Assembly: GCF_012274265.1 (NCBI RefSeq)
Contig: NZ_JAANYY010000003.1
Location: 124,001-188,000 of the forward strand
Direction: 5' to 3'
DNA from: Sphingopyxis microcysteis
GTDB taxonomy: Bacteria > Pseudomonadota > Alphaproteobacteria > Sphingomonadales > Sphingomonadaceae
DNA: 64,000 nucleotides
This document shows positions 46,299 to 54,935 of this stretch, piece by piece. Position numbers and translations under genes: made by a program. The notes under the pieces are model-generated. The model was not told where the DNA came from. It saw only the letters and a program-made list of their open reading frames with translations, and searched no databases. Positions within the stretch are counted from its first letter, which is position 1; each line of letters begins with the position of its first letter.

Positions 46299-48926
46299 CT
46301 AATTTTTCGAGCCGGGGCGAACGATACCAAGGTTTACGAGGCCATCGGTTTCCGGCGGCACGGCGAATTCGAAAGCCTGGTCGATCGTGCCATTCCGCCC
46401 ATAGGTTTCGACCAGATAGCGGCGCCCCGGAAGCAAGTTGGCAATCGCAAAGCGTCCGACCGAATTGGTGAAGAACGGAATCGGCTTCGGGCTTTCGCCG
46501 TCCTTGACATCAAGAAGGGTCACGCGCCCGCCGATCAACGACACGGGCGTGTCAGCCGCGAGGACAAGGGTGCCCATCACACTCACAAAAGCGTCGGTTC
46601 CGATCCGCGCCGCATAGCCGCTCTTGTAAGGCGGATGGACGCGAAACACACCCGGACCGATGTCGTAACCCGCCGGTGGATTCTCGACATCATATTGAAC
46701 CGACTGTGTCGCATAGGAGCCAAGGAAATTGTTGACCGCGGCGCCAAGCGCTCCGCTGCGACCGATGTAGTCGTTCTTGGCCAGCGACTGACCGGCCACC
46801 ACACTGCGCTTGCCCAGATTGTTGTGCGGATAGAGCAGCATGAAGCTGTCGTTGATGCGGCGCCCCACACCCACCGCGCCGTCGGCAAAGGCGAGCGAAG
46901 TGCCGACGCGAACCGACGTGGCGTTGATGTCGGCGACGTTGGACAGGTTGGGACCGAATGTCGCGTGGCTGACCGATGCGTCGAAACGATTTCCGGAATA
47001 GGATGCATATCCGAGCGCGCGAGCGCTACCGTCCTGCCGGGTCACGACGCCGCCAAATCCGACGCTGCTGAGCTGGTTAAGGCCGCTCTGGTTATAGGAA
47101 AGCTCTCCTAGGTTGTCGCGGCTCTCGTACCGCGCTTCGGCGCGGCGCCGGTAATCGGGCTGGAAGACAAGGCCGATGTTGACGCTAAAACCCTTGCCCT
47201 GACTAAAGCTCGACGGGAATTTGGCATAGTCGACGCCGGCGCGCACCGACCACCGGTTATCGATCCGGTATTGCCCTGATGTCCCAACGCGATAGCTATT
47301 CCCCAAACCATTTCGTCCGCGCAGGTACGAAGCGGTCGAGGTCGTCAGGAATTTTTGGCTGAACTGATGCGTATATTGCGCGGATAATGAATAAGCCGAC
47401 GAGTTATTACCCTCGGGATTTCCAAGCGTCGTGAATTTTGGCGAAATATAGTCTGCCCTCAGCGAAAAGCTGTCCGCCAAGCCACCCCGATCGAAAAAAT
47501 GTTCATAGCTGACGCCGCTGGCGAAACCCTGCCCCTGCGATTTGGAATTGCTGGCCGCGCCGTCGAGAAGTAGCCGCCCGCCGTTACCCAGGACGAACTG
47601 GGTCTGCCCGGTCAGTGTCTGGACCTGTTCACTCAACTGCAAACCGACACCGAGCGCGGGACGGTCGAAGAAGGCCTTGCGGAAAAAGCCGGTAAAGACA
47701 ATCGGCCCCCGATAGTCGGGAGCGCCGCCAAACCGGCGACTCATCGGACCCAGGAACGCGCCATATTCATAGTCGCCGGGATCGAGATCGATCGGATCGA
47801 GATATTGCTGATAGGATAGATTCTGGACGGCACCCGTATTGTCGGTAACCTGAATCTCGATGTCGTTGCTGCCCGACGTCAAGGGCAGCGAGCTGAAGTC
47901 ATAGCGTCCGGGTTGCAGCCGAACCTCGCGGTACAGCGACCCGTTCCGCATGAAACGCACCGTTGATTCACGCTGGAGGACAAGCTGCCGATTCGACTGG
48001 AGCACGGCCGCGCGGAACGCATTGAACCGGCGTTGCTGCCGCAGCACGCCAAGCCCGCCCATCTGGACAAAGCCCTGCTGCCCGCGCGTTTCGACATCAA
48101 GATCACCGAGGAACCAGCGACGATATTGTTTTGGCTGGTCGAACACGACACGCGCATAATTACGATCAAATTTGTATTTTTCGCCGCTCGCCGTGGACTG
48201 CTGCGAAAATTGTGCATCGCCTTCGAAAACCAGCCCGCCGAAGCGAACGGCGCCGTCGAAATTGACGGTGGGCGGATCAGCCCGGTCAAGTTCCCAGATA
48301 TAGGTCTGGATCAGATTGAGATTCAAGAAAGCGGAGAGCCCCGCAGGCTGGAGCGAAACGTCATTCAGATCGTCGCGTGGCGGAGCGAACAGATCCTGCG
48401 TGGCGCGCTGATCGGGCATGACCTCGACGACGACGACCGCGAGCGAGCTGGGATCGTAGTTAAGCTCCACCCCCGTCTTGCTGAGATCGTCCGGGCCGAA
48501 GGTTTCAAGACCCTGAAGGCGACTGCTCAGGCCTGCATGTGCTTCGTCGTTCAAGATCGGCTGCATCAGCCGGATGAATGTTGCCGTGTCGAGCGCAAAA
48601 CGGTCGTCGGCCGTCAGCTGCATCGGGATATCACCCAGGCTGCGGTTCTGGAACGTCAGCGGCACCGTCATATCGATGTCGCGGTCATAGGGATTGATGT
48701 CAGGCCGACCGTGCGGCCCGATCGGCAACTGCGGAATCAGCGACGTCGGCGCCGGTGTCGGCATCGGCGTTCCGGGCAGCGGAATCGTGGTAGGCGCGCC
48801 CGTTGGCGCAGTCGCTGGGCCTTGGCCCCCAGGTCGCTGCGGCAAGGGAATCGACACCTGCGCCGCCGCTGTGCTCGCACACAGCGCCGGTAGCGCAACA
48901 GAACAGAGAGCGGCTGCTATCCTCAC
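46299..48926 (-). CDS. Outer-membrane pilus usher (CsuD/FimD family)
   Basis: 875-residue outer-membrane assembly platform that receives chaperone-subunit complexes and secretes the growing pilus. It has a signal peptide, a Pro/Thr-rich spacer ('GQGPATAPTGAPTTIPLPG' region, about 30-65), an N-terminal domain, and a long 24-strand-type barrel with a plug. 'GEYEYG/DPGDYEYGAFLG' and 'FFRKAFFDRPALGVGLQLS' type segments are seen, then a C-terminal Ig-like domain ('VSLIGGRVTLLD'). The start is GTG at 48926 overlapping the chaperone stop (GTGA), so translation is coupled. The N-terminal Pro-rich spacer is longer than usual. Confidence 0.92.
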   Translation of the reverse strand: MRIAAALCSVALPALCASTAAAQVSIPLPQRPGGQGPATAPTGAPTTIPLPGTPMPTPAPTSLIPQLPIGPHGRPDINPYDRDIDMTVPLTFQNRSLGDIPMQLTADDRFALDTATFIRLMQPILNDEAHAGLSSRLQGLETFGPDDLSKTGVELNYDPSSLAVVVVEVMPDQRATQDLFAPPRDDLNDVSLQPAGLSAFLNLNLIQTYIWELDRADPPTVNFDGAVRFGGLVFEGDAQFSQQSTASGEKYKFDRNYARVVFDQPKQYRRWFLGDLDVETRGQQGFVQMGGLGVLRQQRRFNAFRAAVLQSNRQLVLQRESTVRFMRNGSLYREVRLQPGRYDFSSLPLTSGSNDIEIQVTDNTGAVQNLSYQQYLDPIDLDPGDYEYGAFLGPMSRRFGGAPDYRGPIVFTGFFRKAFFDRPALGVGLQLSEQVQTLTGQTQFVLGNGGRLLLDGAASNSKSQGQGFASGVSYEHFFDRGGLADSFSLRADYISPKFTTLGNPEGNNSSAYSLSAQYTHQFSQKFLTTSTASYLRGRNGLGNSYRVGTSGQYRIDNRWSVRAGVDYAKFPSSFSQGKGFSVNIGLVFQPDYRRRAEARYESRDNLGELSYNQSGLNQLSSVGFGGVVTRQDGSARALGYASYSGNRFDASVSHATFGPNLSNVADINATSVRVGTSLAFADGAVGVGRRINDSFMLLYPHNNLGKRSVVAGQSLAKNDYIGRSGALGAAVNNFLGSYATQSVQYDVENPPAGYDIGPGVFRVHPPYKSGYAARIGTDAFVSVMGTLVLAADTPVSLIGGRVTLLDVKDGESPKPIPFFTNSVGRFAIANLLPGRRYLVETYGRNGTIDQAFEFAVPPETDGLVNLGIVRPGSKN

Positions 48927-49729
48927 TGAGCGAAGGTCAGCTTGATCGGTCCTGGGCCAAAGCCCGAAACGGGAACGCGGAACGACCGCTCGCCCCTCGC
49001 CGGAACATAACCAGAGCCGACAAGGCGGTTCAGCTCTTCAGGTGACAGATCGACACGCAACCACTTGCCGTCTTTTCCTGTACCCTCCAGTTGCCAGCCA
49101 AAATTTGCCATCATCGCATGACGGCGGCCGGCATTGCGCAGGGTGATTTCCACCCCGTCCTGCATCGGCGGAAGCTGGTCGGATCCCGGCGGTGCGGGCG
49201 GCTGATAGGTCAGCTGATGGACTGAGCTCGCTTTGACGTCGGGCGTCGCACCCGGCGGCGCAACGACGACGAGCCCGCGCATATGATAAAGCACCTGCAC
49301 CTGCGCACCAAGGCCTTCGGTCGTCGACGGTTCGAGCGCGACGGGCAATTGCTCGACCGAAACATAGAAGGCTTGCGAGGTTTCCGGGTTGGGATCTCCC
49401 ACCCATTGCAAGCGGATCACCTGGCGGCCGCCCGGCGCCAGCACACCCTGCGGCGGAAAAACGAGGAATTGATCGTCGGCGGGCGTCTCGGTGACGTTGC
49501 CGTCCTTGTCGATATCCATCCGGAGAATTCGGGTTTGAAATGCCAAATTGCCCTGATTGACGTTCTGGACCTCGATACGCGCAACGGCATCGCTTCCGCG
49601 CGATTCCATTTCGAGCACCATCGGCGATACGCGCATCGCCAGGGCCGGGCTAACGACAAGCAGCGTAAGCGCGGCGAATATCGCCAGCAAAGCGCGTGCA
49701 CGACGCTTCAACCTCGCCAAAACCGTCAT
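48923..49729 (-). CDS. Periplasmic pilus chaperone (CsuC/FimC family)
   Basis: 268-residue periplasmic chaperone that completes the fold of pilus subunits by donor-strand complementation. After a signal segment (to about PALA) come two Ig-like domains: 'MRVSPMVLEMESRGSDAVARIEVQN' (part quoted; G1/A1 strands), 'QVIRLQWVGDPNPETSQAFYVSVEQLP' (part) with the conserved subunit-anchoring basic residues, and a second domain with 'VEITLRNAGRRHAMM'. Two ATGs are possible. 49729 is preferred because AGGGG lies 8 bases upstream, whereas it directly abuts the ATG at 49738. Confidence 0.92.
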   Translation of the reverse strand: MTVLARLKRRARALLAIFAALTLLVVSPALAMRVSPMVLEMESRGSDAVARIEVQNVNQGNLAFQTRILRMDIDKDGNVTETPADDQFLVFPPQGVLAPGGRQVIRLQWVGDPNPETSQAFYVSVEQLPVALEPSTTEGLGAQVQVLYHMRGLVVVAPPGATPDVKASSVHQLTYQPPAPPGSDQLPPMQDGVEITLRNAGRRHAMMANFGWQLEGTGKDGKWLRVDLSPEELNRLVGSGYVPARGERSFRVPVSGFGPGPIKLTFAQ

Positions 49730-49776
49730 AAGCCCCATCCCCTGCCGCTGGCGGCATCATCCATGCTATTCATAAA

Positions 49777-49806
49777 GAAAGGGGAAAGATCGCTCTTTCC
49801 CCTTTC
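49777..49806 (-). terminator. Intra-operon hairpin between pilin and chaperone genes
   Basis: Perfect 12-bp stem GAAAGGGGAAAG / CTTTCCCCTTTC with a 6-base loop, followed on the minus strand by TTTATG. It lies 21 bp after the pilin stop and 48 bp before the chaperone start. It probably acts as an attenuator or 3' stabiliser that keeps pilin mRNA in excess. Confidence 0.7.
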
Positions 49807-49826
49807 CCTTTACGGACTATCCGAAA

Positions 49827-50600
49827 TCAGGAAGCCGTCAGCGTCAGCGTGGTGTGGCCGCTGTAGGTACCAGCGACCAGACCCTTGGCTGCAACCGGCG
49901 CCGTGATCTTGATGTGCATGCCCGAACGCCATGCGCCCTGCGCCAGCTGGTCGCTCAGTTCGGTGGTCGAAACGTCGAGCGTCTGGCCGGTACCGACAGC
50001 CGGACCGCCAGTGCCAACGCCGGTCCAGGTCGCAACAACCTCATACGGAATGTTGGCCTGGAATTCGTCGATGTCGTAACCGCCCGGAGCGGCATTGACC
50101 AAGCCGCGGACGTCGCTCTTCACCAGCTTGACGGTGTTGTTGAAGTTGCAACCGGCGGTCAGCGTGTCGATATCGGCAACGGCCGGGCCGACCATGTCGA
50201 ACGCCTGATTGACGTTTTCATTGTTGCCGGCGCGAATGCCGATTTCGCCGAAGCTGATGTTGCGGACGTTGCTGGTGTAACCATTGCCCGAGTAGAACGA
50301 GCAGTCCTTCGGGACCGTACCCGTCAGGTTGAACTGCAGGCTGATGTTTTCGACCGTGCCGGTGGTGTTCGGCGCGTCGGCCTGCACCGTGTAGCGGGTG
50401 CCGACTCCGTCATCTACGCCAAGTTCGCCAGCCGCAATACCGATCACGTTGAGCGGAAAGGGCGCGTTCTGGGGGTTCGTGATCGTGTACGGGATCGGCG
50501 CTGTACCCGCATAGTGCACTTGGGTGGTCTGCGCAGCAGCCGGGGTCGCGACGGCGGCGAGAGCGATGGCGGCAACGGCGCCGCTAAGGATCTTCTTCAT
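49827..50600 (-). CDS. SCPU-domain pilin (major subunit candidate)
   Basis: 257-residue exported protein with a classical signal peptide ('MKKILSGAVAAIALAAVATPAAA' region, 23 residues). The mature chain has Ig-like beta strands, one Cys pair ('PKDCSFYSG', 'LTAGCNFNN') and the C-terminal donor-accepting strand 'GTYSGHTTLTLTAS'. It is longer than classical CsuA/B subunits (about 160-180 residues). A strong hairpin downstream suggests it is the most abundant product of the cluster. The homology call rests on the C-terminal motif and the neighbouring chaperone and usher. Confidence 0.8.
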   Translation of the reverse strand: MKKILSGAVAAIALAAVATPAAAQTTQVHYAGTAPIPYTITNPQNAPFPLNVIGIAAGELGVDDGVGTRYTVQADAPNTTGTVENISLQFNLTGTVPKDCSFYSGNGYTSNVRNISFGEIGIRAGNNENVNQAFDMVGPAVADIDTLTAGCNFNNTVKLVKSDVRGLVNAAPGGYDIDEFQANIPYEVVATWTGVGTGGPAVGTGQTLDVSTTELSDQLAQGAWRSGMHIKITAPVAAKGLVAGTYSGHTTLTLTAS

Positions 50601-50745
50601 AATCTTCTTCCCTCTATTATAACGCCGTCGCCCAAGGCCGGGCGGGGCGTGATATTTGCACCGGTTGGTCGGAGAACCGGGAGGGCATCGGTGCCTGCCC
50701 TGCCGGTTTTAAGTCCGCCCGCGACAAAGGCCGCAGGCGAATTCT

Positions 50746-51282
50746 TCAAAGCGGGGAAACGGTGATCGTGATCGTCTCCGAATAATCGCCCGCCAGCAGT
50801 CCGGCCTCGCCCGAAGGCTGGCCAAGGTCGACCGACAGGCGCATGCCGTCGGTGGCGATGCCGCCGTTGCTGGAAATGACGCCGCCCGACAAAAGCTGGC
50901 GGCTGTTGAAAGACCGGCTGATCGTCTGCTGCGCCGGAAAGCGAACCGGCATTTCGACCGCCAGGCTGTACGGCAACATGCCGCTGTACGGCCCCTGCCC
51001 GTTGGGCATCGTCGTATGCGCCAGACCGCCGCGCGCGCCCTTGATCGTCATCGTGAAGGGGACATTGCAATCGAGCGCGACCTGGGTTTCGGCGCCGAGG
51101 CCGCGGCGTTCCAGATTGCCGAAATCCATGTTGCCGATGTTGCCCATGGCGCAGTGGGCGCGGATCGCGCCGCTGACCGCGATGTCGAGCGAGCGGACGT
51201 TCTGGATGTCCTTGGCGCTGGCGGCGGTGGCAAAGGCCGCCGACAACAGCATCAAAGCTGCCCCCGCGCCGAATCGCGCCAC
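50746..51282 (-). CDS. SCPU-domain pilus subunit (first gene of the cluster)
   Basis: 178-residue exported protein: signal peptide with 'FGAGAALMLLSAAFATAASA', then an SCPU domain with Cys in 'IRAHCAMGNI' and 'VALDCNVPF', the 'GPYSGMLPYSLAVEMPVRF' strand region and the C-terminal 'GDYSETITITVSPL' typical of Csu-type pilins. The GTG at 51282 gives the most compact signal peptide; a TTG at 51306 in the same frame is an alternative and neither has a good ribosome site. First gene of the leftward pilus cluster, behind an AT-rich 490-bp upstream region. Confidence 0.78.
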   Translation of the reverse strand: MARFGAGAALMLLSAAFATAASAKDIQNVRSLDIAVSGAIRAHCAMGNIGNMDFGNLERRGLGAETQVALDCNVPFTMTIKGARGGLAHTTMPNGQGPYSGMLPYSLAVEMPVRFPAQQTISRSFNSRQLLSGGVISSNGGIATDGMRLSVDLGQPSGEAGLLAGDYSETITITVSPL

Positions 51283-51306
51283 CTTGCGGTGAAGACAATG
51301 TGCCAA

Positions 51307-51797
51307 AAAACCCCAATGCCGGGCCCGATGCCTGATTTCCCCAAGGCATCGCGCCGCGCGCTATTCTTGTTCCCGCCACCCCCGGTGGTCAAAGAATCGT
51401 TCAAATCTGATAGAGAAAATAAACAAAATATTTACATTGGCAATGCCGATACCATTCGGCTGAACCCGTTTCGGGCGTGCATCGGGACTCTGTTCCCCTT
51501 TGAGACAGTGATCGACAACACATTAATATCATGGAAAAAAGCGGAATCGCCGGATTCTCGGGGCTTTGGCGATGCCGGATGGCGCGCGAATCGGATCGCT
51601 CCTGACAAAGCTCGGCGTCAACTGAGCGCGATAGGCAAACTAAACTTTTAACTTAGCTGGTCTTGGCCGTGCGCCCCGCCGCCCGGGTCGGCACCGCCCG
51701 CAACGCCGCGCATCGCGCCTCGACGGCGGTCGCCAAGCGCGCACGCATGGCCGCATATCGGTTCCGGTAACGCCGCCTTAACCCCAGAGCACCGATC
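51307..51797. other. AT-rich divergent regulatory region between pilus cluster and PilZ-XRE gene
   Basis: 490 bp without a convincing gene. The part from about 51400 to 51660 is clearly AT-richer than its surroundings (runs such as GAAAATAAACAAAATATTTAC and TTAATATCATGGAAAAAAG). This fits one or more promoters and regulator sites for the pilus operon. A 24-codon frame starting at the ATG near 51534 has no ribosome site and is not called. The right end (51660-51790) is GC-rich again. No perfect palindrome was found. Confidence 0.6.
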
Positions 51798-52466
51798 ATG
51801 GACGCGATGGCAATCCCGGCATTTATCGAAAAAGCCCCGTCAGGCGGCACAGCGCGCAGCACGCGGCGGACGTTGCGACTGCGGCTGCAAGGCCGGGCTG
51901 GCGGCGGCGATCTGAACGTGTCGGTGCACAATATCTCGGCGACGGGTCTGTTGCTGGAAGGCGATGCCGCGCTCGCGGTTGACGACCGCGTCGACATCGA
52001 CTTGCCGCATGCCGGGGTGACCCGCGCGAGGGTCATCTGGGTCAGCGGTTCGCTCTATGGCTGTCAGTTCGAAACCCCGATCTCATCCGCGACGCTGAGC
52101 GCGGCGCAGCTTCGCGCCGTCGTCAGCGGTGATCGCACGGAGGACGTCCCTGCAAACGAACCCGCCGACGAGAGTTTTGGCGACCGACTCCACCGCCTGC
52201 GGACCGCCCGGCGGCTGACGCAATTGGAAATTGCGGGCGAGCTGGGAGTCAGCGAGCAGTCGATCTCGGCGTGGGAGCAGAACAAGGCGCGGCCCAAGGC
52301 AGGGCGGATCAAGGCACTGGCGATCCTTCTGAACGTCGAAGTGACCGAATTGCTGGGGATCGATGAGGCACACAGCCTGCGCGATGTCGTCGCGCGTGCC
52401 AAGGCCCAGGTCGCCGAAGCCGCCGCGATCAGCGCCGATAACGTCAAGATCATCATCGAAATCTGA
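51798..52466 (+). CDS. PilZ-XRE fusion regulator
   Basis: 222-residue cytoplasmic protein with an N-terminal PilZ domain (about 15-105) and a C-terminal XRE/Cro-type helix-turn-helix (about 127-185, 'LRTARRLTQLEIAGELGVSEQSISAWEQNKARP' quoted in part). Both c-di-GMP motifs are intact: R20-x-x-x-R24 in 'RSTRR' and N45-x-S47-x-x-G50 in 'HNISATGLLL'. This predicts a transcription factor directly switched by c-di-GMP. It is divergent from the chaperone-usher cluster across the AT-rich region, so that cluster is the likely target. ATG 51798 is used; ATG 51807 is possible. Confidence 0.88.
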   Translation: MDAMAIPAFIEKAPSGGTARSTRRTLRLRLQGRAGGGDLNVSVHNISATGLLLEGDAALAVDDRVDIDLPHAGVTRARVIWVSGSLYGCQFETPISSATLSAAQLRAVVSGDRTEDVPANEPADESFGDRLHRLRTARRLTQLEIAGELGVSEQSISAWEQNKARPKAGRIKALAILLNVEVTELLGIDEAHSLRDVVARAKAQVAEAAAISADNVKIIIEI

Positions 52467-52469
52467 ACG

Positions 52470-52488
52470 GTCGCGCGCAGCGCGCGAC
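52470..52488. terminator. GC-rich hairpin between convergent genes
   Basis: Perfect 9-bp inverted repeat GTCGCGCGC-A-GCGCGCGAC in the 29-bp gap between the PilZ-XRE and queA stops. No T-tract on either strand, so intrinsic termination would be weak. Confidence 0.4.
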
Positions 52489-52495
52489 GAAAACG

Positions 52496-53533
52496 CTATC
52501 CCGCGCGGTTGGGCAGCAGCAGGCTGGCGTCGCCATAGCTGTAAAAGCGATACTCGCTTGCGATCGCGTGGGCATAGGCCGCCTGCATCGTCTCCAGCCC
52601 CATCAGCGCACTAACCAACATGAACAAGGTCGACTTCGGCAGGTGGAAATTGGTCATCAGCCCGTCGATCGCCTTGAAGCGGTAGCCGGGGGTGATGAAG
52701 ATCGCGGTGTCGCCCGCGAAGGCCGTGATCGTGCCGTCGTCCTGTGCGGCGCTTTCGAGGAGGCGCAGGCTGGTGGTGCCGACCGCGATGATCCGCCCGC
52801 CCGCGGCGCGCACCGCGTTCAGCCGCGCCGCGGTGTCGGGCTCGATCCGCCCCCATTCGGCGTGCATCACATGATCGTCGGTATCGTCGGCCTTCACCGG
52901 CAGGAAGGTGCCCGCGCCGACGTGCAGCGTCAGCGTTTCGGTCGCGACGCCCGCAATTTCCAGCGCCGCGAGCAAGCCCGGGGTGAAATGCAGCGCCGCG
53001 GTCGGCGCCGCCACCGCGCCATCCTTGGCCGCGAACATCGTCTGATAATCGGACCGATCGTCGTCGTCGGTCGCGCGCTTGCCCGCGATATAGGGCGGCA
53101 GCGGCATCGTTCCCGCGCGTTCGAGCAGCACTTCGACCGGTTCGTCCCCCGCGAAGGCCAGGATGAAGCTGCCGTCAGGCAAGCGTTCCTCGGCCACGGC
53201 CGCGACATCCGCGCCGAAATCGACCGTCTCGCCAACGCGTAGCCGTTTCGCGTTGCGCACGAACGCCTGCCAGCGGCGCAGGTCGATCCGCTTATGCAAG
53301 GTCGCGCCGACCCGCGCGTCGCCGCGCCGCCCCTCCAGCTGCGCAGGAATCACGCGCGTGTCGTTGAACACCAGGCAGTCGCCGGGGCGCAGCCATGTCG
53401 GCAGGTCGCCGACCCCTGCATCGACGATCGTCCCGCCATCGACCACCAGCATCCGCGCCGCATCGCGCGGCCGCGCCGGGCGCAGCGCGATGCGCTCGTT
53501 CGGCAGGTCGAAATCAAAGGCGTCGACGCGCAT
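52496..53533 (-). CDS. queA: S-adenosylmethionine:tRNA ribosyltransferase-isomerase
   Basis: Adds the epoxycyclopentanediol part to preQ1-tRNA using the ribosyl moiety of SAM, a late step of queuosine synthesis after Tgt (encoded at 40.6 kb). The 345-residue protein starts '[20 protein letters not shown]' and contains '[16 protein letters not shown]', 'LPLPPYI'-type '[10 protein letters not shown]', '[11 protein letters not shown]', '[12 protein letters not shown]' and '[14 protein letters not shown]', the standard QueA blocks. Last gene of the xseB-ispA-coaD-ppi-queA row, 14 bp after the peptidyl-prolyl isomerase stop. Confidence 0.97.
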   Translation of the reverse strand: MRVDAFDFDLPNERIALRPARPRDAARMLVVDGGTIVDAGVGDLPTWLRPGDCLVFNDTRVIPAQLEGRRGDARVGATLHKRIDLRRWQAFVRNAKRLRVGETVDFGADVAAVAEERLPDGSFILAFAGDEPVEVLLERAGTMPLPPYIAGKRATDDDDRSDYQTMFAAKDGAVAAPTAALHFTPGLLAALEIAGVATETLTLHVGAGTFLPVKADDTDDHVMHAEWGRIEPDTAARLNAVRAAGGRIIAVGTTSLRLLESAAQDDGTITAFAGDTAIFITPGYRFKAIDGLMTNFHLPKSTLFMLVSALMGLETMQAAYAHAIASEYRFYSYGDASLLLPNRAG

Positions 53534-53547
53534 CGCGCGCGGCTCTC

Positions 53548-54342
53548 TTACCGGATCGGGGCGTTGAGCTGGTCGGCGGTGATCTCGGCCGCAGGTGCCG
53601 GCGCCGCTTCGACCAGCATCGACGCGGGCGGCATCGGCTTGTTGTCGGCGGCGACCGACACCTGCACCATGCTCGACATCACCGCGGGCGGCTCGCCCTT
53701 CTGGATCGCATCGATATATTGCATACCCGATATGACGCGGCCGAAAGCGGTGTAGCGATTGTCGAGCGCAAAGCGCGGCTGGAACATGATGAAGAACTGG
53801 CTGTTCGCGCTGTCTTCGCTTTCGGCACGCGCCATCGACACCGTGCCGCGCAGGTGCGGGGTGACGTTGAATTCGGCCTTGAGGTCGGGCAGCTGCGAGC
53901 CGCCCTGCCCGGTCGCGGTCGGATCGCCCGTCTGCGCCATGAAGCCGTCAATCACGCGGTGGAATTTGACCCCGTCGTAAAAGCCCGCGCGCGCCAGCTG
54001 CTTGACGCGCTCGACATGGTTCGGGGCGACCTGCGGATAAAGCTGGATCACCACCCGCCCACCGGTCGAAAGGTCCAGGTTGAGCATATATTCGGGGTTG
54101 TTGATGTACTGGTCGGGCGTCATCGTCGGGGCCGCTGCGGCAGCGGGTGCGGCCTCCGTCGCAGCGCCGGCGTCGGGCGCGGGCGGAACATCGACCGGCG
54201 GTGGCGGGGCGTCCGTCGGCGGCACGGGCTGCGCCGTTTCGGGCATCGGGTTCGGCGCGGGCGGCGCCTCTTGCGCGGCGGCCGAAGCCGCGAGACCGAA
54301 CGCCATCGCCGTGAAGATCATGGGGCGGAAAGAAAATTTCAT
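53548..54342 (-). CDS. Exported cyclophilin-type peptidyl-prolyl isomerase
   Basis: 264-residue periplasmic isomerase with a signal peptide ending AAAQ, a Pro/Ala-rich linker (about 25-75), a cyclophilin domain ('[24 protein letters not shown]' quoted in part, '[19 protein letters not shown]', '[11 protein letters not shown]') and a short Ala/Pro tail. The catalytic Arg in 'FHRVI' and the S-A-N-S-Q-F-F block are intact. In related genomes a cytoplasmic cyclophilin gene often follows it; here queA does. Confidence 0.93.
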   Translation of the reverse strand: MKFSFRPMIFTAMAFGLAASAAAQEAPPAPNPMPETAQPVPPTDAPPPPVDVPPAPDAGAATEAAPAAAAAPTMTPDQYINNPEYMLNLDLSTGGRVVIQLYPQVAPNHVERVKQLARAGFYDGVKFHRVIDGFMAQTGDPTATGQGGSQLPDLKAEFNVTPHLRGTVSMARAESEDSANSQFFIMFQPRFALDNRYTAFGRVISGMQYIDAIQKGEPPAVMSSMVQVSVAADNKPMPPASMLVEAAPAPAAEITADQLNAPIR

Positions 54343-54428
54343 GCTGGATCGGCCTCTGTCAGAAAATCGGATCTTGCGCCCCGTTGGCGCGCCCTAGCGG
54401 GAAAAAGCTGAACGCTCAATGATCGGTA

Positions 54429-54935
54429 TCAGCGATCGCCCTGGAGCAGCCCGCGCTCGGCAATACGCCCGACGACGGCGTCGCGCACCGAAGGCGTCAC
54501 GAATTTGTGGATGTCGCCGCCAAAGATCGCGATTTCCTTGACCAGCCGCGACGCGATTGGTTGCAGGCTGACGTCCGCCATCAAAAAAACGGTTTCCACG
54601 CGGGCGTTGAGCTGGCGGTTCATGCCCGTCAGTTGATACTCATATTCGAAATCGGTGACGCCGCGAATGCCGCGCACGACGATCGACGCCCCCTGCGCGT
54701 CGGCGAAGTCCATCAGCAGCGAATTGAAGCCGACAACCTCGATATTCCCCTCGATGCCCGCGACTTCGGCCTTCACCATGGCGATCCGCTCATCGTCGTC
54801 GAACAGCGGCGATTTCGCGATGTTGGTGGTCACCCCGATGATCAGCCGGTCGACCAGCTTCGCGCCGCGGCGGATGATGTCCATATGCCCCAGCGTGATC
54901 GGGTCGAAGGTTCCGGGATAGACCCCAATGCGCAT
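54429..54935 (-). CDS. coaD: Phosphopantetheine adenylyltransferase
   Basis: Penultimate enzyme of coenzyme A synthesis; transfers AMP to 4'-phosphopantetheine. The 168-residue protein has 'IGVYPGTFDPITLGHMDII' (T-x-G-H nucleotide motif), 'VRGIRGVTDFEYEYQL' and 'QPIASRLVKEIAIFGGD', in place of the usual I-S-S-T/S-x-V-K-E. ATG 54935 shares a base with the ispA stop (TGATG), so translation is coupled. Confidence 0.97.
   Translation of the reverse strand: MRIGVYPGTFDPITLGHMDIIRRGAKLVDRLIIGVTTNIAKSPLFDDDERIAMVKAEVAGIEGNIEVVGFNSLLMDFADAQGASIVVRGIRGVTDFEYEYQLTGMNRQLNARVETVFLMADVSLQPIASRLVKEIAIFGGDIHKFVTPSVRDAVVGRIAERGLLQGDR

Noticed and set aside
51653..52036. A 127-codon minus-strand frame overlapping the PilZ-XRE gene
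   Set aside because: No signal, no domain, and opposite to a gene with two intact domains.
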